DNA from: Thermococcus chitonophagus
GTDB lineage: Archaea; Methanobacteriota_B; Thermococci; Thermococcales; Thermococcaceae
Reading direction: 5' to 3'
Length of the DNA: 64,000 nucleotides
Assembly: GCF_002214605.1 (NCBI RefSeq)
Contig: NZ_CP015193.1
Span: forward strand, 1,592,978-1,656,977
Made by a program: the position numbers and the translations under genes. This document shows, one piece after another, positions 1 to 8,550 of this stretch. Each line of letters begins with the position of its first letter. Position 1 is the first letter of the stretch. A model generated the notes under the pieces. The model was given only the letters and a program-made list of their open reading frames with translations, ran no database searches and was not told the DNA's origin.

Positions 1-1461
1 TATAATCCTAAAATTGCTATCTCCCTCAAAATCCTTAATTGTGACATTGTAAGCCCATTTTACATAGGGGCCCAAAATTACGTATTTGATTTCATATTTC
101 TTAATAATCTTTGATCTTTCGCTAGGCTTTGTGAAAAATAATTCAATCTCCTTCCTTCGTTGCTCCATGTTCAAAAAGGGATTTCCGTGCCCAAATGTTA
201 CAGCCACTATAGGCCGTCCAGTAAAGCCTGCAATCCATTCTAGAGTGTAGGGATGACCAATTAAATAGTCGTTACTATTAGTATTTTCGTTGATCCATCT
301 AGAGACCTTTACTAAGCCCTTTGTATAGTTTTCAGCCAATTTCTCGAAATCTACATAAGTGTACGTCGGGAAGGCATAGAAAGTACTTGGATTGTGAAAG
401 TTGTAGTCAACAAAGGAAAGTGAACCATAAGTCAGTAGTATTGCCGAAACTCCAAACACTACAAACTTTCCAGCTTTGATTTCCTCAAAAATACTCATCA
501 CACCACAGAAATACGCAAGTAGGTAGGTATAGTGAAGAGGAATCACAAATCGAGATGGAAATATCTTGATTCCAGTAAAGAGGAACAGAATCGATGGGAG
601 CACGTTAACTACTCCCATGATCCCGAGCATGAAAAATATGAAATCCCAAGGCCCACATTTCTTGCCCTTCCACACTGCTGGTATCAAGAGGGCTATCCCC
701 CAAGCTGGAGGAAGTATTCTTCTTATTGTGGCGTGGAGGGAGAGGGAGTTTAGCCAATCACCTTCAACCATCAGGGATGCCCCATGTTCAGTGTGTAAGA
801 GAACGTTAACGACAAACGGCAAAATTAACAAGCCTCCTATGGTAGGAAGAAGTATCCACAATTTATCTTCCCTGGATTTAAGAAGGGCATAGAAAAGCAA
901 CCCAATGAAAACTGGCATAGCGGCCCCATAGTGGCTCCACAGCATTAGACCCAGCAACAAGCCTGCATAAAGGAGGTATTTTCTTTTTCCAGTCTTTTGG
1001 TACCTGAGAACTTCCAAGTACAACAAGGGGAGGAAAATTGGAATTAGGGCCTTAGGATTTGGGAAAAGCTGCGATTTCATTATCAGGAATGAAAACGAAC
1101 CCAACAAAACTCCACCATATCCTCCATCAATTTCCTCTCCAAGCCTGTACCATGCAAAGACCATCAACACGGCAAAGATCAGCGGAGTCCAGATCATGAG
1201 GGTCCAGATAGAAACGTGAGTAACTTTTGCTAAGAATGCCATAAGAAGGTGGTAAAGGAAGGGGTACCAGTTTGGATAGACGTTGTAGTGCTGGTCGAGG
1301 AAAGGATTTCTGCCGAGGAAAATCCCCCTAATCATTGCCATGTGGATTATAGTATCTCCACCATTAGCCCCGACTGGCATTCTCCGGTCATGGACAACCA
1401 TAAAGTTCACAACAAATGAAATCAGTAAAAGCCAAAGCAACTCTGGTTTTATTCTTCTCAT
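1..1461 (-). CDS. Polytopic membrane protein, glycosyltransferase-39-like (C-terminus cut off by window edge)
   Basis: One open frame runs without a stop from an ATG at 1461 to base 1, so 487 residues are visible and the C-terminus lies outside the window. The protein starts MRRIKPELLWLLLIS, has a short first membrane segment and then many hydrophobic helices with aromatic-rich loops (YPNWYPFLYH, SIWTLMIWTP). Near the window edge it turns into a soluble stretch (KYEIKYVILGPYVKW). Membrane N-terminus followed by a soluble tail resembles the archaeal PMT/GT39-like or oligosaccharyltransferase-like proteins that use lipid-linked sugars. That family call is inference, because the N-terminal acidic motif was not secure. 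It lies 49 bases downstream of the amidohydrolase gene on the same strand. Confidence 0.75.
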   Translation of the reverse strand, partial: MRRIKPELLWLLLISFVVNFMVVHDRRMPVGANGGDTIIHMAMIRGIFLGRNPFLDQHYNVYPNWYPFLYHLLMAFLAKVTHVSIWTLMIWTPLIFAVLMVFAWYRLGEEIDGGYGGVLLGSFSFLIMKSQLFPNPKALIPIFLPLLYLEVLRYQKTGKRKYLLYAGLLLGLMLWSHYGAAMPVFIGLLFYALLKSREDKLWILLPTIGGLLILPFVVNVLLHTEHGASLMVEGDWLNSLSLHATIRRILPPAWGIALLIPAVWKGKKCGPWDFIFFMLGIMGVVNVLPSILFLFTGIKIFPSRFVIPLHYTYLLAYFCGVMSIFEEIKAGKFVVFGVSAILLTYGSLSFVDYNFHNPSTFYAFPTYTYVDFEKLAENYTKGLVKVSRWINENTNSNDYLIGHPYTLEWIAGFTGRPIVAVTFGHGNPFLNMEQRRKEIELFFTKPSERSKIIKKYEIKYVILGPYVKWAYNVTIKDFEGDSNFRII

Positions 1462-1510
1462 GGTTTTATCCCAAGCCCCTCCTACTACCTTTGCTTTTAA
1501 AAATACAATG

Positions 1511-2941
1511 TTAAGGCAACTTTAGAGGATCCCTGTCCAATACTATGTAATCCGCCTTAAACCCAGGCTCAAGCTTCCCTATATCCTTACCTAGTGATAT
1601 TTTTGCTGAGCCGTAGGTATAGAAGTGCAATGCTTCACTCACTGAGAGAGACTCATCTTTTGTCAGCTCATACAGTCTGACTCTCCCCTTACCTCTGTTC
1701 ACTGCAGCATCTACCGTCAACCACGGATCAGCAGGTTCTATTGGGGCATCCGTACTGAACCCGAGCTCAGTGTACCTGCTTAAGGTTTTGAATCTGTACA
1801 CCCACCTAGCCCTCTCCTCTCCGACCCTGTCCACAATCCACCAGTCACTTATTATGAAGTGGGGCTGAACTGAAAGCCTAACCCCTAAATCTCTAATCCT
1901 CTCAAGCTGGTCATCCCGGACTACTGATGCATGCTCTATCCTTCCCGAGAATCCTGCCTCTTCAAAAGCATCCAAGGCAATGTCGAGAGCCTTATCACCG
2001 ATGGCATGAATAGCAACGTCCAAATCCAAAGCTTTAGCCCTCTCAATTACCTCTACGAGCTCCTTCTTCTCTGTAACGAGCTGGCCGGATGTTGAGGGAT
2101 CGTCCGAGTACGGCTTACTAAGAAGGGCGGTCCTTGCCCCTAAGCTTCCGTCCGTGAATAGCTTAACTCCAGCTATTACCAACCTTTTCCCCTCAAACCT
2201 TCCCAAGCCAAGGGACTCAAGCTTGTCGAGCAACTCTGGATTTATGTAGGCAAAAACATTAATTCCCAGCTTACCTTCACTCTCAAGTCTGAATAGTGCT
2301 TTGAAAGCTTTATCATTAACGCTCATAAAGTCCACGGAGCGGACTCCTAGGTTAAGCAGGTGTTCCTGGGCCCTTAGAATGTAGTGAGCGTAGTCATCAA
2401 CCGACAGGACTTTCTCGTTTATGACCTTCCTGGCCTCCTCAAGGGCTTTCTCCTTTATCAGCCCTGTAGACTCGTCAAAATCCTCTGAAGACTTTAGGTT
2501 TAGTAGCTCAAGCATCTTAGAGTTGGCCACGGCAACGTGAAAGCACTTCCTGTATATGAAGACTGGCCTATCGATAGCATCAAGGTCATCCCTCGTAGGC
2601 CACCTGCCGAGCTCGTCCTGATCCCAGCCGAAGCCAAAGACTACCCTCGCGCTTGAAGCCCTAAGTTTACCTACAAGCTCCTCGATAGATGTAGTTCCTC
2701 TCAGATTGACCATTTCAAGGCTCATCCCAAGCTCGTCCAAATGCAGGTGGGAGTCAAAGAACGCTGGCATGACGAACTTTCCTTTTAAGTCAACAACTCC
2801 ACCACCTGTCAATTCAACGATTCTCCTTGCCACTTCCCCTTCTCCAGCGTATATTACCCTGCCATTGGCAACTACAATACCTGAAACCTTCTTTACCGGG
2901 TTGAAGGAGGTATATATTGTGCCGTTAACTAGAGCTCTCAT
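1511..2941 (-). CDS. Amidohydrolase family 3 protein (YtcJ-like)
   Basis: 476 residues, the usual size for YtcJ-type metal-dependent amidohydrolases. The beta-sandwich N-terminus (MRALVNGTIYTSFNPVKK) leads into the metal-binding HxH motif (FFDSHLHLDELG, near residue 65). Further metal-ligand regions are visible at KLFTDGSLGART, AIHAIGDKALD, GRIEHASVV and FSTDAPIEPADPW, followed by a C-terminal beta strand (GFKADYIVLDRDPL). The family hydrolyses C-N bonds of small amides or cyclic ureides; the substrate here is unknown. The start is supported by GGTGAT just upstream. It diverges from the iorA-type gene across a 70-base promoter region. Confidence 0.88.
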   Translation of the reverse strand: MRALVNGTIYTSFNPVKKVSGIVVANGRVIYAGEGEVARRIVELTGGGVVDLKGKFVMPAFFDSHLHLDELGMSLEMVNLRGTTSIEELVGKLRASSARVVFGFGWDQDELGRWPTRDDLDAIDRPVFIYRKCFHVAVANSKMLELLNLKSSEDFDESTGLIKEKALEEARKVINEKVLSVDDYAHYILRAQEHLLNLGVRSVDFMSVNDKAFKALFRLESEGKLGINVFAYINPELLDKLESLGLGRFEGKRLVIAGVKLFTDGSLGARTALLSKPYSDDPSTSGQLVTEKKELVEVIERAKALDLDVAIHAIGDKALDIALDAFEEAGFSGRIEHASVVRDDQLERIRDLGVRLSVQPHFIISDWWIVDRVGEERARWVYRFKTLSRYTELGFSTDAPIEPADPWLTVDAAVNRGKGRVRLYELTKDESLSVSEALHFYTYGSAKISLGKDIGKLEPGFKADYIVLDRDPLKLP

Positions 2942-3011
2942 GCCATCACCAAATATTTTAGATAATGAAAATTTTTAACTTTCATGAATACAATCAGATG
3001 GGTGGTTTAAC

Positions 3012-4859
3012 GTGAAGAAGCTACTCATGGGAAATGAGGCGATAGCTCATGGGGCGTTGGAAGCTGGAATCGCGTTCGCTACCGGTTACCCTGGGACGCC
3101 CTCAACGGAGGTTATTGAAACGATAGCGAGGTTAAGGCCGGAAGTTTTTGCTGAATGGGCACCAAACGAGAAGGTAGCTTTGGAGGAAGCTGCTGGAGTT
3201 TCTTATGCTGGACTTAGGAGCTTAGTTACCATGAAGTGTGTGGGCTTAAACGTTGCGGCCGATCCTCTAATGAGCCTCGCCTATTCTGGAGTCGAAGGAG
3301 GGCTTGTAATTTTGGTGGCCGATGATCCTGGGCCCCACACAAGCCAGACTGAGCAGGATGACAGATACTATGGAAAAATATCGCTTCTCCCTGTTCTAGA
3401 GCCATACGACCCCCAGGAAGCCCACGATTTAATAATCTACGCCTATGAGCTGAGCGAGAAGTATAAAGTCCCCGTTATATTTAGGACAACTACAAGAGTT
3501 AACCACACCACTGCTGACGTTGAGGTCGGAGAGTTCAAAGAATTGAAGAGGGAACCGAAGTTCAAGAAGGACATAGAGAGGTACGTGAGGGCTAGTATGG
3601 AAGGTAACAGGAGAAGGCATCAATGGCTCAACAAAACCCTGAAGAAGATCGAGGAGGAGTTCAACTCAATGCCCTTTAACTGGATCGAGGGCGAAGGGAA
3701 AATAGGGATAATAGTGGAGGGGGCACCCTACAACTACGTTAAAGAAGTAATACCGTCCCTTGGTGAGAGCTTTAAGATACTCAAGCTCTCAACCCCGCAC
3801 CCTCTCCCAAGGAGGCTCGTTCTCGACTTCCTCAGGAGTGTTGAGGAGGTAATAGTGATCGAAGAGGGAGCACCCTTCTTGGAGGAAGAGGTTAAAGTAG
3901 TGGCATATGAGGAGGGCCTGAAAGTTCCGATATATGGAAAAAGAACCGGACACCTGCCCTTAGAGGGAGAGCTTAATCCGAGGCTGGTAAAAAATGCCCT
4001 ATTAAAGATCTTGGGGAGGGAGAAGGAAGAGGTAGAGATACCCCAGGAGGTAAGAGAAGCGGAAGCATTAGCCCCAAAGAGGCCCCCGGTTATGTGCCCC
4101 GGCTGTCCCCACAGAGGCAGCTACAGGGCATTACTGGACGCCCTAAGAGAGCTTGGCTTCGGAAAGTTCGACGTTCCGGTTCACGGCGACATAGGCTGTT
4201 ACGCTCTCTCACTCCTACCACCGCTTGAGGCTATATGGACTGAGTTCGTCATGGGTGCCAGCATAAGCCTCGCCAACGGCCAGAGCATAGTTATGGGCAA
4301 GAAGATAGTCGCAACGATAGGTGATTCAACCTTCTTCCATAACGGGATCCAGCCCCTAATAGATGCAGTCTACAAGAACCTTGACGTCCTGGTTCTAATC
4401 CTCGATAATAGAACCACAGCAATGACAGGCCATCAGCCCCACCCAGGAACTGGCGGCAGTGAGACTGGAAGGAAGTTCCAGGAGATAGACATCGAAGCTT
4501 TGGTCAAGGCTATCGGAGTCAAGTACGTTAAAACTGTCGACCCATACGATCTCAAGGCAACAAAGGAAGCCATAAAGGAGGCCATGAAGGTTAAGGGACC
4601 AGCCGTGATAATAGCGAAGAGGGAGTGCGTAATTCCGGTAATCAGGAGAGGGGAGATAGGAGAGATACCAGTAGTAATTGAGGGCAAGTGTACGGGCTGC
4701 AAGGCGTGTATTCTTCTGACTGGCTGTCCAGCATTGGTTTATGACCCAGAAACGAGGAAGGTAAAGATAGACAGCTTGATATGTACGGGTTGCGGAATTT
4801 GCAACCAGACATGCCCATTTGATGCCATAAAGTTCCCTAGTGAAATCGAAAAATCTTAG
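3012..4859 (+). CDS. iorA: Indolepyruvate:ferredoxin oxidoreductase-type alpha subunit
   Basis: 615 residues with GTG start behind GGTGG. Domain order fits IorA: pyrimidine-binding domain with GYPGTPSTEV near residue 27, a middle domain, the TPP-binding domain with the CPGCPHRGSY and GDIGCYAL motifs, and GDSTFFHNG for metal/diphosphate binding. The tail carries two ferredoxin clusters (CTGCKACILLTGCP and CTGCGICNQTCP). The family oxidatively decarboxylates aryl 2-oxoacids with ferredoxin as acceptor, in the cytoplasm. The usual partner iorB is not adjacent: a CRISPR leader follows directly and the gene upstream is divergent. It could be a paralogue with another substrate or with a beta subunit encoded elsewhere. 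Confidence 0.88.
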   Translation: MKKLLMGNEAIAHGALEAGIAFATGYPGTPSTEVIETIARLRPEVFAEWAPNEKVALEEAAGVSYAGLRSLVTMKCVGLNVAADPLMSLAYSGVEGGLVILVADDPGPHTSQTEQDDRYYGKISLLPVLEPYDPQEAHDLIIYAYELSEKYKVPVIFRTTTRVNHTTADVEVGEFKELKREPKFKKDIERYVRASMEGNRRRHQWLNKTLKKIEEEFNSMPFNWIEGEGKIGIIVEGAPYNYVKEVIPSLGESFKILKLSTPHPLPRRLVLDFLRSVEEVIVIEEGAPFLEEEVKVVAYEEGLKVPIYGKRTGHLPLEGELNPRLVKNALLKILGREKEEVEIPQEVREAEALAPKRPPVMCPGCPHRGSYRALLDALRELGFGKFDVPVHGDIGCYALSLLPPLEAIWTEFVMGASISLANGQSIVMGKKIVATIGDSTFFHNGIQPLIDAVYKNLDVLVLILDNRTTAMTGHQPHPGTGGSETGRKFQEIDIEALVKAIGVKYVKTVDPYDLKATKEAIKEAMKVKGPAVIIAKRECVIPVIRRGEIGEIPVVIEGKCTGCKACILLTGCPALVYDPETRKVKIDSLICTGCGICNQTCPFDAIKFPSEIEKS

Positions 4860-5321
4860 ATACCTTTTCTGCTCTCTTGTTATTTTCATTAATCCTGTAC
4901 GAGCTGTGGAAAAGGGAAAATATTTGGTCTACGCTGATTGGAGGTGTTTAGTAACCATTAGTTACTAAATGATAATAGGTTACATAAAATGCTGGATGGT
5001 ATTACGAAAATTTTATGATAATAATTAAAAAGCATTTTAAAGGCAGATATAAAATGAGACAGGTACGAAGGATTTTTGGTACTATAATTAAGAGGTGCTT
5101 TATCTTTTTACCGACAAAAATGCTCCCTAAGGTTGCATAAACTGCAGAATTAAGAGGGAAAGAAGCAGAAAGAAAAATGCCCTATAAACATATTTTGCAA
5201 TTCTTGTAGGTTCTTTTAATTTTTAAGTTGGGAAGGGAAATAAGAGAACCCTTGCCAAAAAGTTTATAATATCGGGGCTTTCTTAGGGGATATCAGGAGA
5301 ATTGCACGAAAAATCGCGCCT
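4860..5321 (+). promoter_or_regulatory. CRISPR array 1 leader
   Basis: 462 AT-rich bases without a convincing gene lie between the iorA-type gene and the first repeat. A TATA-like box (AGTTTATAAT, 5261-5270) sits about 55 bases before the first repeat. The last bases before the repeat (GCACGAAAAATCGCGCCT) resemble the repeat-proximal end of the array 2 leader (CGAGCAAAAATTGGGCCT, on the minus strand). This shared end supports calling it an adaptation-competent leader read on the plus strand. Confidence 0.75.
4947..4969. repeat. Perfect inverted repeat in the leader
   Basis: TTTAGTAAC and GTTACTAAA form perfect 9-base arms around a 5-base loop, about 90 bases after the iorA-type stop codon. 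It could be a protein-binding palindrome of the leader or part of the upstream gene's transcription end. No T-rich tract follows directly. Confidence 0.6.
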
Positions 5322-5954
5322 GTTCCAATAAGACTAAAAGAGAATTGAAATTCGTTCTGAAGAAGTCTTGGAGGCTGCCAAACAACGTTCCAATAAGACT
5401 AAAAGAGAATTGAAATTGTTGATCTCATAATCAACTTTGATCTCAATCCTTGGGTTCCAATAAGACTAAAAGAGAATTGAAATTTATGATCTCAAGGGCT
5501 GTTGCTTGTGGATTTGATGGTTCCAATAAGACTAAAAGAGAATTGAAATGGGGACCACTGACTTATTGGCGTGGTAACTAATATATCAGTTCCAATAAGA
5601 CTAAAAGAGAATTGAAATACTATTATCAGGAATTCTTCAAGCATGTGTCTTAGGAGTTCCAATAAGACTAAAAGAGAATTGAAATTACAATGTATCCATT
5701 ATCCTTTCCAAAAACCTTGGCGTTCCAATAAGACTAAAAGAGAATTGAAATGCAGTCTTTCTGCACCACCTCGTCAATGTGCTGAAGGTTCCAATAAGAC
5801 TAAAAGAGAATTGAAATGAAATACAAGCGCTACACAGTAACATTCTACGCATACGGTTCCAATAAGACTAAAAGAGAATTGAAATTGGCTTCCTCTTTAA
5901 AGCGAGAAGTTAGGACACCGTCAAGTTCCAATAAGACTAAAAGAGAATTGAAAG
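5322..5954 (+). CRISPR. CRISPR array 1: 10 repeats, 9 spacers
   Basis: Thirty-base repeats start at 5322, 5387, 5454, 5520, 5589, 5656, 5722, 5788, 5856 and 5925. The repeat opens GTTCCAATAAGACTAAAA, has G at position 19, continues AGAATTGAAA and ends in T. Only the last repeat ends in G, as expected for the leader-distal end. Spacers are 35-39 bases and all differ. Compared with array 2 the repeat differs at positions 19 (G for T) and 30 (T for G). No cas genes are adjacent; processing by the Cas6 encoded at 58.4-59.2 kb is likely because the Cas6-binding 5' half is identical. Orientation follows from the leader on the left and the variant repeat on the right. Confidence 0.98.
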
Positions 5955-6092
5955 GCCTTGTATGAAATCAGCTACCTCTCCAGGAACATAAGGCTAAAAC
6001 TAGGACTAATTGAAGGAGTAAACGCTACTCCCAGCAAGCTCATGCGCTTTTTCCTAATATATCATAAATTTAGGCATAGACTAAAAGAATAG
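5955..6092 (+). pseudogene. 3' remnant of an unidentified gene next to the last repeat
   Basis: Directly after the last repeat an open frame of 45 codons begins without a good start codon and ends at TAG 6090. It reads ALYEISYLSRNIRL, then KLGLIEGVNATPSK, and finishes HKFRHRLKE. The composition is protein-like (basic, amphipathic) but I do not recognise the family. The upstream frame hits TGA inside the repeat, so only the 3' end of a gene seems to be left. The likeliest reading is that CRISPR insertion or a rearrangement removed the rest. It could also be chance. Confidence 0.4.
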
Positions 6093-6121
6093 ATTAATAA
6101 CAGCAAAAAATACAAAGGAAG

Positions 6122-7945
6122 TCACATAAACTCCTCAAGCTCAAGCTCCTTGAGCTTCTCTTCTGGAATCCTTCCGTCTTCTGTCCATCCTCTGAACTTA
6201 TAGTACCTTGGTAGCATCTCCTTAAGCCTGACGACGTGTCCCTTGTGTGGCCCTTCTGGCATTGGCTCTTCAAGGAGCCTCTTAGGTAGTGTGTCTTCCT
6301 TGAGTGGGTCAAGGCCGGCTTTAAGGTTGAATAGCCTCTCAGCGTTCCATATTCTCTCTCCTATCTTAAGATAATCCTCGGTTGAGAAGTCCCAGCCAAG
6401 TGCCGCATTTAGGAGATCCCTGTAGTCATCAGCACCTAATCCAAACGTCGTGAAGACACAGAGGCCTGCGGCATCAATTAAAGCTGTGAGGTCTTGGAAT
6501 AGGATAACCATCTTGACCTTCTCGTCGCTTATGTCGTGAGGATCCATCTTATATGGGTAGCCCAGGATTTCAGGGCTGATCATGTACTGCTTGATGTGAC
6601 ATCCTCCCCTGTTGTTGGTCGCGTAACCCAGTCCGTGTCCTTCTGCACCCCTCGGATCATAGGCTGGAAGTTCCTGCTTCTTAACTCCCATGAAGTACTC
6701 GAGACCATTGAACTTCTCAGCCAACCTGTAGCCTCCCTCAGCAAGAATATCTCCGAAGCCTTCTCTAGTCGCTATCTTGTGGATCCAGTAGTGTAGCACT
6801 TCAGTGTTGCCGAACCTGAAGGGTGGAGCGTTGTCTCCTCCAATATCTTCCTGCTTGAGTAAGCCTCTCTCATAAAGCTCCATTGCCGTCGCTAAAGTTC
6901 CACCGAGGCTTATTGTGTCCATTCCGTACTCATCAGCAAAGTGGTTAGCTTCAATTATTGCAGCTAGATCGTTGATCCCAAGGTTAGCACCAAGGGCCCA
7001 TGTGCTCTCGTACTCCGGCCCCTCGGTTTCTCCTAGGGTTGGTAGCTTGTTGACCCTTCCACAGCCTATTGGGCAGGCAAAGCACGGCTTGTTCCTAACC
7101 AAGTACTTGGCGGCCATTGCCTCGCCGCTCTGCTCATAAGCGTATTTAAACACTCCAGTCTGGAAGTTCCTCGTTGGATAAAGTCCGTTCTCGTTAATTA
7201 TGTTCACTAGAACGGCGGTTCCGTACTTGGGTAACCCTCCACCAGCAACGGGGTCCTTCTTTAGCTTTTCAATCTTCTCTCTGACTACCTCCATGAACTT
7301 CCCTTTGTCAGCGACTTCAACTCTCTTGCGTCCCCTAACTACTATTGCCTTGAGGTTCTTGCTTCCCATTACAGCTCCAACCCCACCTCTTCCCGCGGCC
7401 CTGTGGCCGTTGTTCATAACAGCTGCAAATCTAACCTTGTTCTCTCCAGCCGGTCCAATGGAGGCTATCTGAACGTTCTTATCTCCAACTTCTTCCTTCA
7501 GCTTCTCTTCCGTCTCGCTTACGAGCTTGCCCCACAAATGAGAGGCGTCCCTTATCTCAACGCTATCTTCATTGATGTAAATGTACACTGGATGATCAGC
7601 CTTTCCCTCAACTATGATAGCATCCCAGCCTGCAAACTTGAGTTCGGCACCAAAATATCCTCCAGAATTTGCCATGGCAATGTATCCAGTTAGAGGACTC
7701 TTGGTTATCACCATGTATCTTCCGCCCGTTGGAGCGGAGGTTCCCGTTAGCGGGCCCGTTGCAAATATAAGCTTGTTCTCGGGGCTGAAGGGGTCGACCT
7801 TTGGATCCATTTCCTTGAGAAGGTAGTAGATTCCAAACCCTCTAGTGCCAAGCCATTTCTTAGCGAAGCTCTCATCGAACTTCTCTTCCTTAATTGTCCC
7901 ATCAGAAAGGTTTACTCTTAGAATCTTGCCCCAATACCCATACAT
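6122..7945 (-). CDS. aor: Tungsten aldehyde:ferredoxin oxidoreductase
   Basis: 607 residues from ATG 7945, chosen because the product then begins MYGYWGKILRVNLS like P. furiosus AOR (605 residues) and GGTG lies just upstream. An in-frame codon at 7999 would add 18 unlikely residues. With this start the [4Fe-4S] ligands C288, C291 and C295 (CFACPIGC) fall at the same numbers as in the P. furiosus enzyme, and the fourth is in AAGLCVFTTFG. The pterin-binding loops GTSAPTGGRY and DPRGAEGHGLGYATN are present. The enzyme oxidises aldehydes from amino-acid fermentation to acids and reduces ferredoxin, in the cytoplasm. Upstream is a small winged-helix-like gene rather than the cofactor gene seen near aor in some relatives. 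Confidence 0.97.
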   Translation of the reverse strand: MYGYWGKILRVNLSDGTIKEEKFDESFAKKWLGTRGFGIYYLLKEMDPKVDPFSPENKLIFATGPLTGTSAPTGGRYMVITKSPLTGYIAMANSGGYFGAELKFAGWDAIIVEGKADHPVYIYINEDSVEIRDASHLWGKLVSETEEKLKEEVGDKNVQIASIGPAGENKVRFAAVMNNGHRAAGRGGVGAVMGSKNLKAIVVRGRKRVEVADKGKFMEVVREKIEKLKKDPVAGGGLPKYGTAVLVNIINENGLYPTRNFQTGVFKYAYEQSGEAMAAKYLVRNKPCFACPIGCGRVNKLPTLGETEGPEYESTWALGANLGINDLAAIIEANHFADEYGMDTISLGGTLATAMELYERGLLKQEDIGGDNAPPFRFGNTEVLHYWIHKIATREGFGDILAEGGYRLAEKFNGLEYFMGVKKQELPAYDPRGAEGHGLGYATNNRGGCHIKQYMISPEILGYPYKMDPHDISDEKVKMVILFQDLTALIDAAGLCVFTTFGLGADDYRDLLNAALGWDFSTEDYLKIGERIWNAERLFNLKAGLDPLKEDTLPKRLLEEPMPEGPHKGHVVRLKEMLPRYYKFRGWTEDGRIPEEKLKELELEEFM

Positions 7946-8023
7946 AGAGAGCACCAAATACATCTTTACATTTATCCATATAAAATTTTGCGAAAACAAA
8001 ATATGTGCCGGAAAATTGTCATG

Positions 8024-8368
8024 TTAAACGATTTTGCTAACTTTAAGCCACATGTCTAGAGTCTGAGGGTTCTTCCTCCGCTCTCTCAAAGTCAGCACGT
8101 AGAGTTTTCTTCCATTCTTCGCCCTCCTTATTTTCAGCTCTCCCATATTTTCTAGGAATATCAAAACTCCTTTAGCTTCTCCTTCCCTCAGCCCGAGGGT
8201 TCTTTCCACTACCTCCCAATATGGTTCGGCATGTGCAAGCTCAATTAGTCGCTTTAAAATTTCCTTGGCGATCTTAACTTTTTCATCCCCGTGAGCAACC
8301 TTAAACTTCTTGTACTCAAGCATAATATCACATTGATCCTGCATCTTTAATTGCTTTTCTAATTCCAT
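8024..8368 (-). CDS. Small winged-helix-like protein upstream of aor
   Basis: About 114 residues. A helical, charged N-terminus (MELEKQLKMQDQCD) leads to a winged-helix-like C-terminal half: helices at EPYWEVVERTL and EGEAKGVLIFLENMG, then strands at ELKIRR and RKLYVLTLRER. An ATG at 8389 is possible, but a TATA-like TTTTATAATT abuts it. A leaderless start at 8368 fits the archaeal TATA-to-start distance better. The gene ends 79 bases before the aor start on the same strand and may be cotranscribed. A DNA-binding role is inference from the predicted fold. Confidence 0.65.
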   Translation of the reverse strand: MELEKQLKMQDQCDIMLEYKKFKVAHGDEKVKIAKEILKRLIELAHAEPYWEVVERTLGLREGEAKGVLIFLENMGELKIRRAKNGRKLYVLTLRERRKNPQTLDMWLKVSKIV

Positions 8369-8550
8369 AACTTTGCTAATATTGTCCATAATTATAAAAC
8401 AAGAGTGTTTAACATCCTGAAGATTCTTCAGAGAGCTGACATCAAAAACCTACGATGCAATAACATTTGACGAGTTTCCGAAGGAAGCCTTGACTTTTAT
8501 AGAGTGAAAATTTTATAAAAGTGAAATTTTAAGATTCTAACGGTGATAAC

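Noticed and set aside
566-892. Plus-strand frames at 532-892
   Set aside because: They are antisense to the membrane protein frame that stays open through the whole of 1-1461.
4395-4889. Long minus-strand open frame inside the iorA-type gene
   Set aside because: It is the antisense shadow of the TPP and ferredoxin domain coding sequence, without family likeness or ribosome binding site.
5322-5954. Self-targeting by spacers of array 1 or 2
   Set aside because: I compared spacers with the window by eye and saw no convincing match; a genome search would be needed.
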